A stretch of DNA of 64,000 nucleotides from Arthrobacter bussei (lineage in GTDB: Bacteria; Actinomycetota; Actinomycetes; Actinomycetales; Micrococcaceae), in assembly GCF_009377195.2 (NCBI RefSeq), contig NZ_VJXX01000001.1:372001-436000 (forward strand). Direction: 5' to 3'. The stretch's first letter is position 1. The number at the start of each line of letters is the position of its first letter. The translations under genes were made by a program, and so were the position numbers. The notes under the pieces are model-generated. The model was not told the DNA's origin. It did no database searches and saw only the letters and a list, made by a program, of their open reading frames with translations. This document shows, piece by piece, positions 45,135 through 54,016 of this stretch.

Positions 45135-46235
45135 ATGACCACTCTCGGACTCGAGGAGGAGTACCTGCTGCTCGAACCGCGGTCGGGCCTGCCGGCGGAC
45201 CGCGCGCCCGAGGTGCAGGATCTGCTCGAGGCCAGTCCGGAGATCGCTCGTGACGAGATCCAGCGCGAGCTGCTGTCCTGCCAGATCGAGACGGCGACGC
45301 CCGTGTGCGACACGCTCACGCAGGCGGAGGAGTCCCTGCTGAACTTCCGCCGGAAGTTCGCCGAGGCCGCACGCCGCACCGGCAGCATCGGCGCCGCGAC
45401 CGGCACGGCCCCGTGGATCCGGCAGGCCTACCCGGAACTGACGGACAAGCAACGCTACGAGGACCTGAAGGCCACCGCCCCCGGCATCGTCGGCGATCAG
45501 TTCGTCAACGGCCTGCACGTCCACGTCGGGATCCCCGACCAGGAACGCGGGGTCCAGGCGCTCAACCGCATCCGGCCATGGATCCCCCTCCTGACGGCCG
45601 TCAGCGTCAACTCGCCGTACTGGCTCGGACGCGACAGCGGATTCGGCAGCTGGCGGGTCATCCACTACCGCCGCTGGGCAGTTCAGGGAGTGGCCCCCTA
45701 CTTCGCCGACGCCGCGGACTACGAGCGGCGCATCAGCAGGCTCGGCGCGTCGGGGGCGATCCTCGACCGCGGCGTCCTGACCTGGGTGGCCCGACTCTCC
45801 GACCACTACCCCACGCTCGAGCTGCGTGCCTGCGACGTGCAGCTCGAGGCCCAGGACTCGGTCCTCCTCGGGGCACTCACGCGGGCGCTCGTCGTGACGG
45901 CCCTCGGGGATGCCGAGGCCGACACCCCGCCGCTCATCCCCGATCCCGAACTGCTCGACGCCGCGCTCTGGCAGGGTGCCCGGGACGGCCTGGCACACCA
46001 TCTGGTCGACCTGGCGACGGCCGAGCCGGTGCCGGCCGGTCAGCATCTCGCCGGCTTCCTCGAGTACGTGGGCCCGGCCCTCGAGGCGGAGGGCGACACC
46101 GAGTGGGTCCGCGCGGGGCTCGCGCACCTGGCCGCCCGCGGGACGGGAGCCCAGCGTCAGCGCGAGGCCATGGGCGACGGCGGCATGCAGGCCCTCCTCG
46201 CACTGTACGACGACACCCTGACGGCCGAACCCTAG
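45135..46235 (+). CDS. Carboxylate-amine ligase, YbdK/GCS2 type
   Basis: This 366-residue ATP-dependent ligase of the glutamate-cysteine ligase type 2 family begins TTLGLEEEYLLLEP. It contains the metal/ATP motifs IQRELLSCQIETATPV and VNGLHVHVGIPD, and TLELRACDVQLEAQDSV near residue 235. YbdK enzymes make gamma-glutamyl peptides in vitro. In Actinobacteria, which use mycothiol and not glutathione, the physiological role is uncertain. ATG 45135 follows GGAGGGAG. Confidence 0.87.
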   Translation: MTTLGLEEEYLLLEPRSGLPADRAPEVQDLLEASPEIARDEIQRELLSCQIETATPVCDTLTQAEESLLNFRRKFAEAARRTGSIGAATGTAPWIRQAYPELTDKQRYEDLKATAPGIVGDQFVNGLHVHVGIPDQERGVQALNRIRPWIPLLTAVSVNSPYWLGRDSGFGSWRVIHYRRWAVQGVAPYFADAADYERRISRLGASGAILDRGVLTWVARLSDHYPTLELRACDVQLEAQDSVLLGALTRALVVTALGDAEADTPPLIPDPELLDAALWQGARDGLAHHLVDLATAEPVPAGQHLAGFLEYVGPALEAEGDTEWVRAGLAHLAARGTGAQRQREAMGDGGMQALLALYDDTLTAEP

Positions 46236-46580
46236 GTCACGCTCGGCCCCGCTCCGCCCTCGTCCCTTCTCGCCCGCGCGCACCCGTCCCTCCCCGGCCG
46301 CCCCGCCGTTGTTCATTCTCGGCCGCGTACACGCGTGCTACGACCAATGCGCTGCCCGGTCGTGGCCCGCACCGGCCGTGCCGCCGGACCCCGCTACTCA
46401 CCGGGCGGACCACCGACCCCGCCGGACCCGCTCGCCTCCCTGGCGCCGCCGGACGCACCGGACGGCCTCGCCCCCCTGACGGGCACGCCGTCGTACCCCG
46501 CGATCACCGGACGAGACGGCGGAGCCGATTCCGGGACGGACGGACGGACCCATACAGTACGCTCCCGTCCGTCCCCGGCC
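46236..46580. other. Intergenic stretch without a convincing gene
   Basis: This 345-base GC-rich gap separates two convergent genes. Short open frames on both strands have biased Arg/Pro/Gly composition with no family resemblance. The only clear element is the hairpin at its right end. Confidence 0.6.
46533..46575 (-). terminator. Hairpin downstream of the alpha-galactosidase gene
   Basis: GGGACGGACGG and CCGTCCGTCCC (11 bp) flank a 21-base loop just beyond the galactosidase stop on the minus strand. There is no obvious U tract. Confidence 0.5.
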
Positions 46581-48728
46581 TCAGTCCTCCTGCCGCAGCT
46601 CGATCAGCAGCGTCTGCTCGGGTAGCAGCACCGGCGCCTGAACTCCCGCCCGAGCCAGTGCCCGCCCCGAGAGCCGGAGGGGCGCGCCGTCGAGCGCTGC
46701 CTGCAGCCAGGCGAGTGGTGACTGTCCGTTCCCGGGATGCCCCTCTTCCGGTACGGCGAGATCGACAAGGTATTGCGCGTCCGCCGCGAGGCCGGGGAAA
46801 GTCAGCGGACCCGGCGGGTAGCTGGCGCTCGACGCCGTCAGGGAGTAGCCGAAGAGGGCCCGACGACGGTCGGCGGACACGATCCCGCGCAGGTCCATGG
46901 CGGGGTCCACCAGGTCGGCGTGCACGACCGTGCCGCGGTGCAGGTCCCCTCGCCAGGAGGTGTGGAGGCCGACATAGCGGCCGAGCACGGAGTACTCCGC
47001 CTCGGACAGATCCGAGATGTCCCACTCGATGCCGTAGTGGCCGAAGATCGCGGTGGCAGCGCGGAACGGCAGCGTGTGTGCGCGGCCGGTCGAGTGCGAC
47101 ACCGGACCGCCCACATGCATGCCCATCAGTTCGGGCGGAACCACGAGCCCCGTGTACTTCTGGTTGACCAGGCGTTCGATCGGGTCGATGCAGTCACTGG
47201 TCCAGATACGGTCGGTCCGCTGCAGGATACCGAGGTCCACGCGGGCACCACCGGAGGCGCAGCTCTCGATCTCCAGACCGGGGTGGCGGCGCCGCAGTTC
47301 GTCGAGCAGGGCGTAGAGCGCCTGGACGTGCCGGTGCACGGCGGCCCTGCCCGTGCGGGCGTCGGCCGCTTCGAGCAGGTCCCTGTTGTGGTCCCACTTC
47401 ACGTAGGCGATCTCGTACTCGGACAGGATGGCGTCGAGCCGCCCGAGGATGTAGGCGTAGGCATCGGGGTTCCCGAGGTCGAGCACCTGCTGCTGCCGAC
47501 CGGGCAGGGGAAGCCGTCCCTCGGGCTGCAGGATCCACTCGGGGTGGGCCCGGGCGAGATCCGAGTCCGGGTTGACCATCTCGGGCTCGAACCACAGGCC
47601 GAACTCCATGCCCAGCGCCCGCACGTGGTCGATGATCGGTGAGAGCCCCTCGGGCCACACCGTCCCGTCCACGTACCAGTCCCCGAGGCTCGAGGTGTCG
47701 TCGCGACGTCCGTGGAACCAGCCGTCGTCGAGCACGAAGCGCTCGACGCCGAGGGACGCCGCCCGGTCGGCGAGCGCCTTCAGGCGCTCCAGGTCCATGC
47801 TGAAGTAGACGGCCTCCCAGGTGTTCAGGGTGACCGGGCGCGGGCGCCGCGGGTGCGTGTCGCGGGAGCGCAGGTCACGGTGGAAGCGCGCGGAGAGCTC
47901 GTTCAGTCCGTCGCCCCAGGAGCCGACGGCCACCGGCGTGGAGTAACTCTGGCCGGGCGCCAGGACGACCTCCCCGGGTGCGAGGACCTCGGATGCCGCC
48001 AGGAACGCCGCGCCCGCCGGCGTCTTCTCGGCCAGGACCTGCTGGTTACCGCTCCAGGCGAGGTGCACCCCCTGTACGGTCCCGCGTTCGAAGCCGAACC
48101 CGGGCGCTCCGGCGGCGAGCAGCACGGTGGCATCGGCGCCGGGCCTCCCCCGCCGGCTCGTCCGCGCATAGGTCCCCGCCGTGAGGGCGTGCCGCTGCGG
48201 CGACCTCTCGCGGAGATGGCGGCCGGTCGTGTCCAGGATCTCGACAGCCGTGGGGTGCAGCGGGAAGAACAGGGCGAGCGAGCGCACCTCGTACTCGTCG
48301 TCGCCCGTGTTCGTCAGCGTCAGGCGTTGCGTGAACAGGCCCGAGTGGGTCAGGTGGAGGGTCGCGGTCAATCCGAGCCCGGCGTCGTCGTCGCGGGCCT
48401 CCACCACCGCGGTGGCGCCGTCGTCGTGCACGGACGTGGAGGTGACGGTGAAGCGCGGATAGAGGTGGGTGCCGGCGCGGTCCCCGACCAGTCCGGGCGT
48501 GCCCTGCCAGCCCGCCGACTCCAGGGGGACGAGGGTCAGCCGCGCGGGGATGTCGATGCCGCCCGACACGCGCTGGGAATGCTGCGCCGTAGCGATCGCC
48601 TCGAGCTCCCCGCCGTCCACGGGACCGAGGTCAGCCCCCCAGTAGGCGAGGACAGGCAGCCCGAGGGGATGGGGCTCGAGCACGACGCTGGTGCCACCGC
48701 GCGAGAGATGGAGGGGTGTGGGGGTCAT
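46581..48728 (-). CDS. GH36 alpha-galactosidase
   Basis: This 715-residue protein has an N-terminal beta-sandwich, a catalytic barrel and a C-terminal beta domain. The nucleophile is D446 in YVKWDHNRDL. The acid/base lies in WTSDCIDPIERL (D512; D515 nearby). The region FVLDDGWFHGRRDDTSSLGDW is also characteristic. There is no signal peptide, so it would cleave imported alpha-galactosides such as melibiose or raffinose. No sugar transporter adjoins it. A palindrome 14-28 bases upstream of its start may be an operator. Confidence 0.93.
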   Translation of the reverse strand: MTPTPLHLSRGGTSVVLEPHPLGLPVLAYWGADLGPVDGGELEAIATAQHSQRVSGGIDIPARLTLVPLESAGWQGTPGLVGDRAGTHLYPRFTVTSTSVHDDGATAVVEARDDDAGLGLTATLHLTHSGLFTQRLTLTNTGDDEYEVRSLALFFPLHPTAVEILDTTGRHLRERSPQRHALTAGTYARTSRRGRPGADATVLLAAGAPGFGFERGTVQGVHLAWSGNQQVLAEKTPAGAAFLAASEVLAPGEVVLAPGQSYSTPVAVGSWGDGLNELSARFHRDLRSRDTHPRRPRPVTLNTWEAVYFSMDLERLKALADRAASLGVERFVLDDGWFHGRRDDTSSLGDWYVDGTVWPEGLSPIIDHVRALGMEFGLWFEPEMVNPDSDLARAHPEWILQPEGRLPLPGRQQQVLDLGNPDAYAYILGRLDAILSEYEIAYVKWDHNRDLLEAADARTGRAAVHRHVQALYALLDELRRRHPGLEIESCASGGARVDLGILQRTDRIWTSDCIDPIERLVNQKYTGLVVPPELMGMHVGGPVSHSTGRAHTLPFRAATAIFGHYGIEWDISDLSEAEYSVLGRYVGLHTSWRGDLHRGTVVHADLVDPAMDLRGIVSADRRRALFGYSLTASSASYPPGPLTFPGLAADAQYLVDLAVPEEGHPGNGQSPLAWLQAALDGAPLRLSGRALARAGVQAPVLLPEQTLLIELRQED

Positions 48729-48741
48729 GCTTTATTTTTAT

Positions 48742-48756
48742 CGGGTAACTAACCCG
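48742..48756 (-). promoter_or_regulatory. Candidate operator upstream of the alpha-galactosidase
   Basis: CGGGTAACTAACCCG is an inverted repeat with 5-bp arms and a 5-base centre. It sits next to an unusually AT-rich block (TTTATTTTTAT) before the start, which could hold the -10. A sugar-responsive repressor site is plausible, but the regulator is not in the window. Confidence 0.45.
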
Positions 48757-48768
48757 TCGGCAACACGC

Positions 48769-48996
48769 CTACCGCTCGCGGCTGTCCCTGCGCAGCAGAC
48801 CGATGATGAGGCAGAGCAGACCGAGGAGGAGCGGCACGAGGGTCAGGAGCGTATGCGTCCCGCCGAGGTAGCTCATGATGAAGATGTAGACGAACGTGCC
48901 GCCGACGAGGATCCAGCCGAGCACGATCAGAGCACGCCCCTTGTTGGGCGGCGGCAGTGGCGGGAGCCACGACGGCGGCCGGTCTGTCCAGCTCAT
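48769..48996 (-). CDS. Small two-helix membrane protein
   Basis: This 75-residue protein has a proline-rich N-terminus (SWTDRPPSWLPPLPPPNKG) and two membrane helices (about residues 23-43 and 48-67), ending in RRDSRER. TACACT lies six bases before ATG 48996 on the minus strand, indicating a leaderless message, though GGGAGG also occupies that gap. I recognise no family. It lies between the alpha-galactosidase gene and tmRNA. Confidence 0.7.
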   Translation of the reverse strand: MSWTDRPPSWLPPLPPPNKGRALIVLGWILVGGTFVYIFIMSYLGGTHTLLTLVPLLLGLLCLIIGLLRRDSRER

Positions 48997-49137
48997 CCTC
49001 CCAGTGTAGTTCGCGGGGCGTCGCCCGCTGCGGGCCGCGGACTCCGGCCAGCGGACTGGAGGAAGGACGGGCGGCGTCAGCGACATCAGTCGCGGATGCC
49101 TCTCGACTCCCGAGCCCGCGAACGAGCCCGCGAACGA

Positions 49138-49172
49138 CGAAGCGCCCCGCCGGGTACCGGCGGAGCGCTTCG
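49138..49172 (-). terminator. tmRNA terminator hairpin
   Basis: CGAAGCGC/GCGCTTCG and CCGCCGG/CCGGCGG form a nearly continuous 15-bp stem with a 3-base loop. It lies four bases beyond the tmRNA 3' CCA on the minus strand. Confidence 0.75.
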
Positions 49173-49176
49173 AGGG

Positions 49177-49544
49177 TGGTGGAGATGGCGGGAATTGAAC
49201 CCGCGTCCGATGCAGTGTAGTCAGGGCTTCTCCGGGCGCAGTCTGCGTCGGTTTTTCTCGGCTCCAGCCATCGTGCAGACGAGTGGCTGCCAAGCCCAGT
49301 TGTATAAGAGTCCCCCCGATCCCTACAACGAGGATCAGGAGCAGTGGCCCTCTAAATGACGCCAGGATCCGGGGCGAGAGCAAACCCGGGCTGACGGACT
49401 AGCTAGGCTGCTTAGGCAGCGAGAGCGAAGTCAGTGCGCTTTTGTTCGGCACTTATTGTTTTACAAGGAGCGTTTACGAGATAACCCTGTATCCTCGGCC
49501 CGCTTCCCCTGTCGCGACTAACATCGTCGAAACCTGTCATCCCC
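49177..49544 (-). ncRNA. ssrA: Transfer-messenger RNA (tmRNA)
   Basis: This 368-nt tmRNA rescues stalled ribosomes with SmpB. The 5' end GGGGATG pairs with CATCTCC before ACCA at the 3' end. The T-arm reads GCGGGTTCAATTCCCGC. The tag frame (49450 down to 49412) begins at resume codon GCC and encodes AEQKRTDFALAA before TAA; the terminal ALAA is the expected protease signal. The 3' CCA is encoded. A GATAAC-like -10 lies just upstream. The smpB gene lies about 490 bases away on the same strand. Confidence 0.95.
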
Positions 49545-49662
49545 ATGTTCAGTTATCAAATGATTCCTGCGTCGTCCGTCCCACCGGGCGGGCGACTCCT
49601 CGAGTCTACCCCACAGCGGTCCGGGACCGCTGTGGGCCTTCGCTCTGGGAGAACGACGGCGG

Positions 49663-50036
49663 TCACCCGCCGAGCGTCAGGCCGAGGATCACGATCGGGG
49701 CCTGCCACAACCGGACGACGACGAAGGCGAGGGTCACGAAGGCGATGCCGAGTGCCGCGAGCGCCGTCGTCGCGGCCTGCTTGCGCGTGAAGCCCACCAG
49801 AAGATCAGGGCGTTCAGGATGAGCAGGACCGGCGAGATCCACACCAGCACCTGCGCGAAGAAGACGTAGACGAGGAACACGAACGGAATGAGGGACAGGA
49901 TCCCGACCGGTACGACGACCAGCAGCAGGACGAGGTCGACGACGGCTCCCAGGGTCACCCACCAGGGACGCCGGTAGGTCAGCTCGGACGGCTCCGGCTC
50001 CTCCTCGTCCTGGGCATCCCAGAAGACATCGCTCAC
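49663..50036 (-). pseudogene. Membrane protein between smpB and ssrA, frameshifted
   Basis: GTG 50036 overlaps the smpB stop (GTGA). The first frame encodes a Glu-rich N-terminus and two helices (LGAVVDLVLLLVVVPVGIL and FVYVFFAQVLVW-like), up to ALIFWW. It then degenerates into an Arg-rich tail ending at 49734. The neighbouring frame continues the membrane protein (GFTRKQAATTALAALGIAFV, then VVVRLWQAP) to 49663. Restoring one G in the run GGG (plus strand CCC, 49793-49795) gives about 124 residues with three to four helices. The function is unknown. It may be a true lesion or a homopolymer read error. Confidence 0.75.
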
Positions 50037-50506
50037 GCGCCCAGGTTCTTCTCGCGCATCGCCCGCAGGGCCTCGCGGTTGTCCTGCTTCTCACGCAGGG
50101 TCTGGCGCTTGTCGTAGTCCCGTTTACCCCTCGCGACCGCGATCTCGACCTTCGCCCTGCCGTTGAGGAAATACAGCTGGAGGGGGACGAGCGTGAAGCC
50201 GGACTCACGGATCTTCTGCGAGATCTTCGTCAGTTCCTCGCGGTGGAGCAGCAGTTTGCGCCGTCGCCGTGCGGCATGGTTGGTCCAGCTGCCCTGCGAG
50301 TACTCGGAGATGTGGATACCTTCGAGCCAGAGCTCGTCGTTGTAGAAGACCGCATAGCCGTCCACGAGCGAGGCCCGGCCGGCGCGCAGGGACTTCACCT
50401 CTGTCCCCATCAGGGCGAGGCCCGCCTCATACGTATCGAGGACGGCGTAGTCATGGAGGGCCTTCCGATTGGTGGCCACTACTTTCCGGCCACTTTCCTT
50501 CGGCAC
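50033..50506 (-). CDS. smpB: SsrA-binding protein SmpB
   Basis: This 157-residue protein binds the tRNA-like domain of tmRNA and brings it to stalled ribosomes. It has the N-terminal [19 protein letters not shown], the [19 protein letters not shown] oligonucleotide-binding core, and the basic C-terminal tail [18 protein letters not shown] 50506 follows AAGGAG with 7-base spacing; the longer upstream frame is unconserved. It is followed by an overlapping membrane gene and then ssrA. Confidence 0.95.
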   Translation of the reverse strand: MPKESGRKVVATNRKALHDYAVLDTYEAGLALMGTEVKSLRAGRASLVDGYAVFYNDELWLEGIHISEYSQGSWTNHAARRRRKLLLHREELTKISQKIRESGFTLVPLQLYFLNGRAKVEIAVARGKRDYDKRQTLREKQDNREALRAMREKNLGA

Positions 50507-50577
50507 GGCACAACTCCTTCGAACGACACTGCGGCGGGCGGAGGCCCGCGGATGAACAGTGTCTTCCATCCTACGAC

Positions 50578-52191
50578 CTAGAACAAACCGATCGGATCGA
50601 CGAGGGTGCCGTTCAGCATGGTCTCGAAGTGGAGGTGGCACCCGTTGGAGTTGCCGGTGGTCCCCGTATAGCCGATGAGTTGCCCGGCGCTCACGCGCTG
50701 TCCCACGGAGACCACGTAGCTGGTCAGGTGGTAGTAGTTGGTCGCGAGGGCGTTGCCGCCTATCACGCCGTGGTCGAGGACGATCCTGTTCCCCGCACCC
50801 GGCAGGACGTTCGAGTCCGCGTACCAGACCTCACCCGCAGCCGGAGCGTACAGGGGCGTCCCACAGCCCACGCCGTAGTCGATCCCGGTGTGCATGTAGC
50901 CCCCGGTCCCGTTGAAGTCGATCGTGCCGACCGGCGTGGGACGCCAGCCGAAACCGGAACTGATCGGGCCGCTGACCGGGGCGTTCAGACCGAAGGCGCC
51001 GGGGCCCGACGGCGCCTGCACCGGGGCCTCGGGGATGACCGGCACCACGGGGGCGACCGGGGCGACGGGCGCGGCGACCTGGGGGACCACGGGCGCAGGA
51101 GCAGGTCGGTTGGCCGCCTCCGCCTCCGCCGCGCGCCGTGCGGTCTCCTCGGCTGCGCGACGATCCGCCTCCCGCTGCGCCTCGGCCTGGGCCTCTGCCT
51201 GCAACCGGGCCTGTTCGGCCGCGGCCGCGGCCTCCGCCGCCTTCTGCGCCTCCGCCGCCTTGCGGGCTTCCTCGGCTTTCCGGGCTTCCTCGGCCTTCCG
51301 CGCTTCCTCCAGCTGACGGCGCTGGCGCTCGGCGAGGTCGGCGTTGTTCTGCTGCTGTGCCTTCTCGACGCCCGCGAGCTTCGCCTCGATGACGGGCTTC
51401 TGCGCCTGCAGCTTGGCAGACAGCGACGAGGTGTCCGCAACGAGCTTGTCCACCTTGGCCTTCTCGCCTGCCGCGGTGTCCCTCGCCGCCTGCTCGGCGG
51501 CGAGTGCGTCGTCGGCCTTCTCCTTGAGGCGCGTGATCTCCGCCTCGACGGCGACGAGCCGTGCCTGGCTGTTCGCGTTGGTGGCGTTCTGCTCGGACAG
51601 GCGCTCCATCGCGGCGTTCTGCCCGCGGAGCGCCTGGTCCACCATGTCCATGGACTGCGTGAAGTCCTCCACGCCCTCGGCGCCGAGCAGCAGCGAGACG
51701 TTGGTCGGGACTCCCCCGTTCTTGTACGCCTCCGTGGCGATCTGGCCGATCACCTCGCGTGTCTCGTCCATCTCCTGCCGGTCCGCCCGCAGCTCCTCGG
51801 TGATCTTGTTCCGGGTCTCCTGCGCCAGGTCGACCCGGACGGCGAGCGCCTCGACCTCCCCCGCCGAGGCCTCGACCCTGCTCTGTGCGTCGGCGAGCGA
51901 CTGCTGTGCTGCGGGCAGCTGACCCTGGTAGGTCTTGAGCGTGCCGATGGTCTCCGCGATGTCCGAGTCCAGGTACTCCATGGACTGCTGCACCTCGGCG
52001 ATCTCGTTCTCGAGGGCGCTCTTCCGGTCGTCGAGCTCGTCGGCGACGACCGGCGTACTGAAGCCGAGCGCGAGGGCGACGACGAAGGCGATCGACGTAC
52101 CCGCCGTCGTACGGACCACGAAGGCCTGTGTGTCGTTCCGGGCCCACCAGGATCTCGGTGAGCGCACGTGTCCCCTGGCGCTGAACGGCAT
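50578..52191 (-). CDS. Coiled-coil M23 (LytM) peptidoglycan endopeptidase
   Basis: This 537-residue secreted protein has a signal/anchor segment (about residues 28-48). Long coiled coils follow (50-260, then an Ala/Glu/Lys-rich stretch to about 360) and a Pro/Val linker. The C-terminal M23 domain has zinc ligands H434 and D438 (YMHTGIDYG) and HLHFE (H519/H521). The architecture resembles EnvC. The gene lies 4 bases after ftsX, so it is probably the hydrolase or hydrolase activator controlled by FtsEX during division. M23 enzymes cut peptide cross-bridges. Confidence 0.9.
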   Translation of the reverse strand: MPFSARGHVRSPRSWWARNDTQAFVVRTTAGTSIAFVVALALGFSTPVVADELDDRKSALENEIAEVQQSMEYLDSDIAETIGTLKTYQGQLPAAQQSLADAQSRVEASAGEVEALAVRVDLAQETRNKITEELRADRQEMDETREVIGQIATEAYKNGGVPTNVSLLLGAEGVEDFTQSMDMVDQALRGQNAAMERLSEQNATNANSQARLVAVEAEITRLKEKADDALAAEQAARDTAAGEKAKVDKLVADTSSLSAKLQAQKPVIEAKLAGVEKAQQQNNADLAERQRRQLEEARKAEEARKAEEARKAAEAQKAAEAAAAAEQARLQAEAQAEAQREADRRAAEETARRAAEAEAANRPAPAPVVPQVAAPVAPVAPVVPVIPEAPVQAPSGPGAFGLNAPVSGPISSGFGWRPTPVGTIDFNGTGGYMHTGIDYGVGCGTPLYAPAAGEVWYADSNVLPGAGNRIVLDHGVIGGNALATNYYHLTSYVVSVGQRVSAGQLIGYTGTTGNSNGCHLHFETMLNGTLVDPIGLF

Positions 52192-52195
52192 GGTG

Positions 52196-53110
52196 CTAGA
52201 CCTTTACGTATCGTCGAAGAGTGAGCAGGGATGAGAGTCCTGCGAGGATGGCTCCGAGCAGTATAAGCGCGGGAACCAGGATCAGGACCTGCTGGGAGGA
52301 GATGAACGCGGTCTGCGGGAAGGTGTTCACCAGCCAGCCGTCGATGACGAAGCGCGATGCACCGTACAGGGTGGCCGAAGCCAGCACCGCGCCGATGACC
52401 GCGGCGATGACGCCTTCGAGGACGAAGGGCAACTGGATCACGGCCTTGGACGCTCCGACCAGGCGCATGATGCCGGTCTCCCGGCGGCGGCTGAACGCGG
52501 ACAGGCGGATCGTCGTGGCGATGAGCAGGATGGCGCAGAACGTCATGATGCCGGCGATCACGAGGGCGACGACGGACGCCCAGTTCATGTAGCGGAAGAT
52601 CGCTTCGAGGAAGTCCCTCTGATCGCTGACGGCCTCGACGCCGGGTTCGGACGAGAACGCCTCGTCGATGACCTCGTACTTCTCGGCGTCGACGAGGCTC
52701 ACGCGGAACGACTCGGGCAGCTGGTCCGCGGTGACGGAGTCGACGATCGGCGAGTTGGCGAACTGGTCCCGGAAGTGACCGAGCGCCTCCTCCTGCGATT
52801 CGTAGGAGACCGTGTCGACGTAGGGGGCGAACTGCTCGGACTCGAGCTTCCCCTCGATGGCCGCGCGCTGGTCCTCAGTCACGGGCCCCGCGGCGCAACT
52901 GGTCTCGGAGGAGTTGTCGACGCAGAGGTAGACGGTCACCTGCACGCGGTCGTACCAGTAGCCCTTCATCTGGCCGATCTGCAGCTGGAACAGCCCGGCG
53001 GCGCCCACGAAGGTCAGCGAGATGAAGGTCACGAGGATCACGGAGGTGACCATGGACAGGTTGCGACGGATGCCCGAACCGATCTCGGACAGGATGAAGG
53101 CCAGCCTCAC
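52196..53110 (-). CDS. ftsX: Cell division protein FtsX
   Basis: This 304-residue permease-like protein has an N-terminal helix (about residues 20-42) and an extracellular loop (about 50-170), with two Cys separated by 9 residues ([10 protein letters not shown]). Three C-terminal helices form an FtsX domain ([20 protein letters not shown]). With FtsE it couples ATP hydrolysis to septal peptidoglycan hydrolysis. GTG 53110 overlaps the ftsE stop. The large extracellular loop is typical of Actinobacteria and is the likely hydrolase contact. Confidence 0.95.
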   Translation of the reverse strand: MRLAFILSEIGSGIRRNLSMVTSVILVTFISLTFVGAAGLFQLQIGQMKGYWYDRVQVTVYLCVDNSSETSCAAGPVTEDQRAAIEGKLESEQFAPYVDTVSYESQEEALGHFRDQFANSPIVDSVTADQLPESFRVSLVDAEKYEVIDEAFSSEPGVEAVSDQRDFLEAIFRYMNWASVVALVIAGIMTFCAILLIATTIRLSAFSRRRETGIMRLVGASKAVIQLPFVLEGVIAAVIGAVLASATLYGASRFVIDGWLVNTFPQTAFISSQQVLILVPALILLGAILAGLSSLLTLRRYVKV

Positions 53111-53811
53111 TCGACCACGACCCCGGTCTCGCCGATGTAGATGCCCTGGGCGTCATCGCGCACCACGGATCCGTGGTGCAGTTCGACGACACGCTTGCGC
53201 ATCGTGTTGACGATGTCGTCGTCGTGCGTGGCCATGACCACCGTGGTGCCGTTCTGGTTGATCCGGTCGAGGACCTTCATGATGCCCATGGACGTGGTGG
53301 GGTCGAGGTTTCCGGTGGGCTCGTCGGCGAGCAGGATCCCGGGTCGGTTCACGATGGCGCGGGCGATCGCGACGCGCTGCTGCTCGCCGCCCGAGAGCTC
53401 GTGCGGCATGCGGTTGTTCTTGCCCTCGAGGCCCACCGTCGCCAGGACATCCGGCACGGTCTCGCGGATGACCGCACGACTCCTGCCGATGACCTGCATC
53501 GCGAAGGCGACGTTCGAGAAGACCGTCTTGTTCGGCAGGAGCCGGAAGTCCTGGAAGACGACGCCGATGCCGCGGCGGAGGCGCGGCACACGCCAGCTCG
53601 GGATGTTGGCGACGTTCTGGCCTGCGACGTAGACCGCACCGCGCGAGGCCCGGTCCTCCTTGAGCACCAGGCGGATGAACGTCGACTTGCCGGACCCGGA
53701 CGCACCGACGAGGAAGACGAACTCGCCACGGTCGATGTCGAGGGAGACGCCGTCGAGGGCGGGCCTCGACTTCTGGTCGTAGGTCTTCGTGACGCTGTCG
53801 AATCTGATCAT
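53107..53811 (-). CDS. ftsE: Cell division ATP-binding protein FtsE
   Basis: This 234-residue ABC ATPase has Walker [11 protein letters not shown]-loop [21 protein letters not shown], signature [16 protein letters not shown], Walker [14 protein letters not shown] and [11 protein letters not shown] 53811 gives the conserved start [10 protein letters not shown]; an upstream frame extension is not supported. A minus-strand TATAGT box (53886 to 53881) lies 70 bases upstream. It drives FtsX-dependent cell-wall remodelling. Confidence 0.95.
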   Translation of the reverse strand: MIRFDSVTKTYDQKSRPALDGVSLDIDRGEFVFLVGASGSGKSTFIRLVLKEDRASRGAVYVAGQNVANIPSWRVPRLRRGIGVVFQDFRLLPNKTVFSNVAFAMQVIGRSRAVIRETVPDVLATVGLEGKNNRMPHELSGGEQQRVAIARAIVNRPGILLADEPTGNLDPTTSMGIMKVLDRINQNGTTVVMATHDDDIVNTMRKRVVELHHGSVVRDDAQGIYIGETGVVVE

Positions 53812-53880
53812 GACTACTCTGCGCCCATGAGGTGCGCCGGGCACGGGCATTTGATGGGGGAAGGAAGCTCCGGCTCCTCG

Positions 53881-53886
53881 ACTATA
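53881..53886 (-). promoter_or_regulatory. ftsEX promoter -10 box
   Basis: TATAGT on the minus strand is a strong -10 match in a GC-rich region. The predicted leader is about 63 bases. Confidence 0.5.
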
Positions 53887-53963
53887 ACGACGGCGTCACG
53901 AAGCGCCCGCTACCCCGGCGGTGTGTCGCACGCGAGGGGCGGCGCGGACACCGCTCATCGATG

Positions 53964-54004
53964 GTGCTGCCGGGTCGGACACCGTACGTGCTGCCGGGTC
54001 GGAC
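53964..54004. repeat. 17-bp direct repeat pair
   Basis: GTGCTGCCGGGTCGGAC occurs at 53964-53980 and 53988-54004, adjacent to the prfB stop. Its function is unknown. The rest of the roughly 200-base gap holds the ftsE promoter. Confidence 0.9.
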
Positions 54005-54016
54005 CGGCACAGCGGA

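Noticed and set aside
46236-46580. Small genes in the gap between the YbdK-type and galactosidase genes
   Set aside because: Open frames on both strands have low-complexity composition and no ribosome-binding sites.
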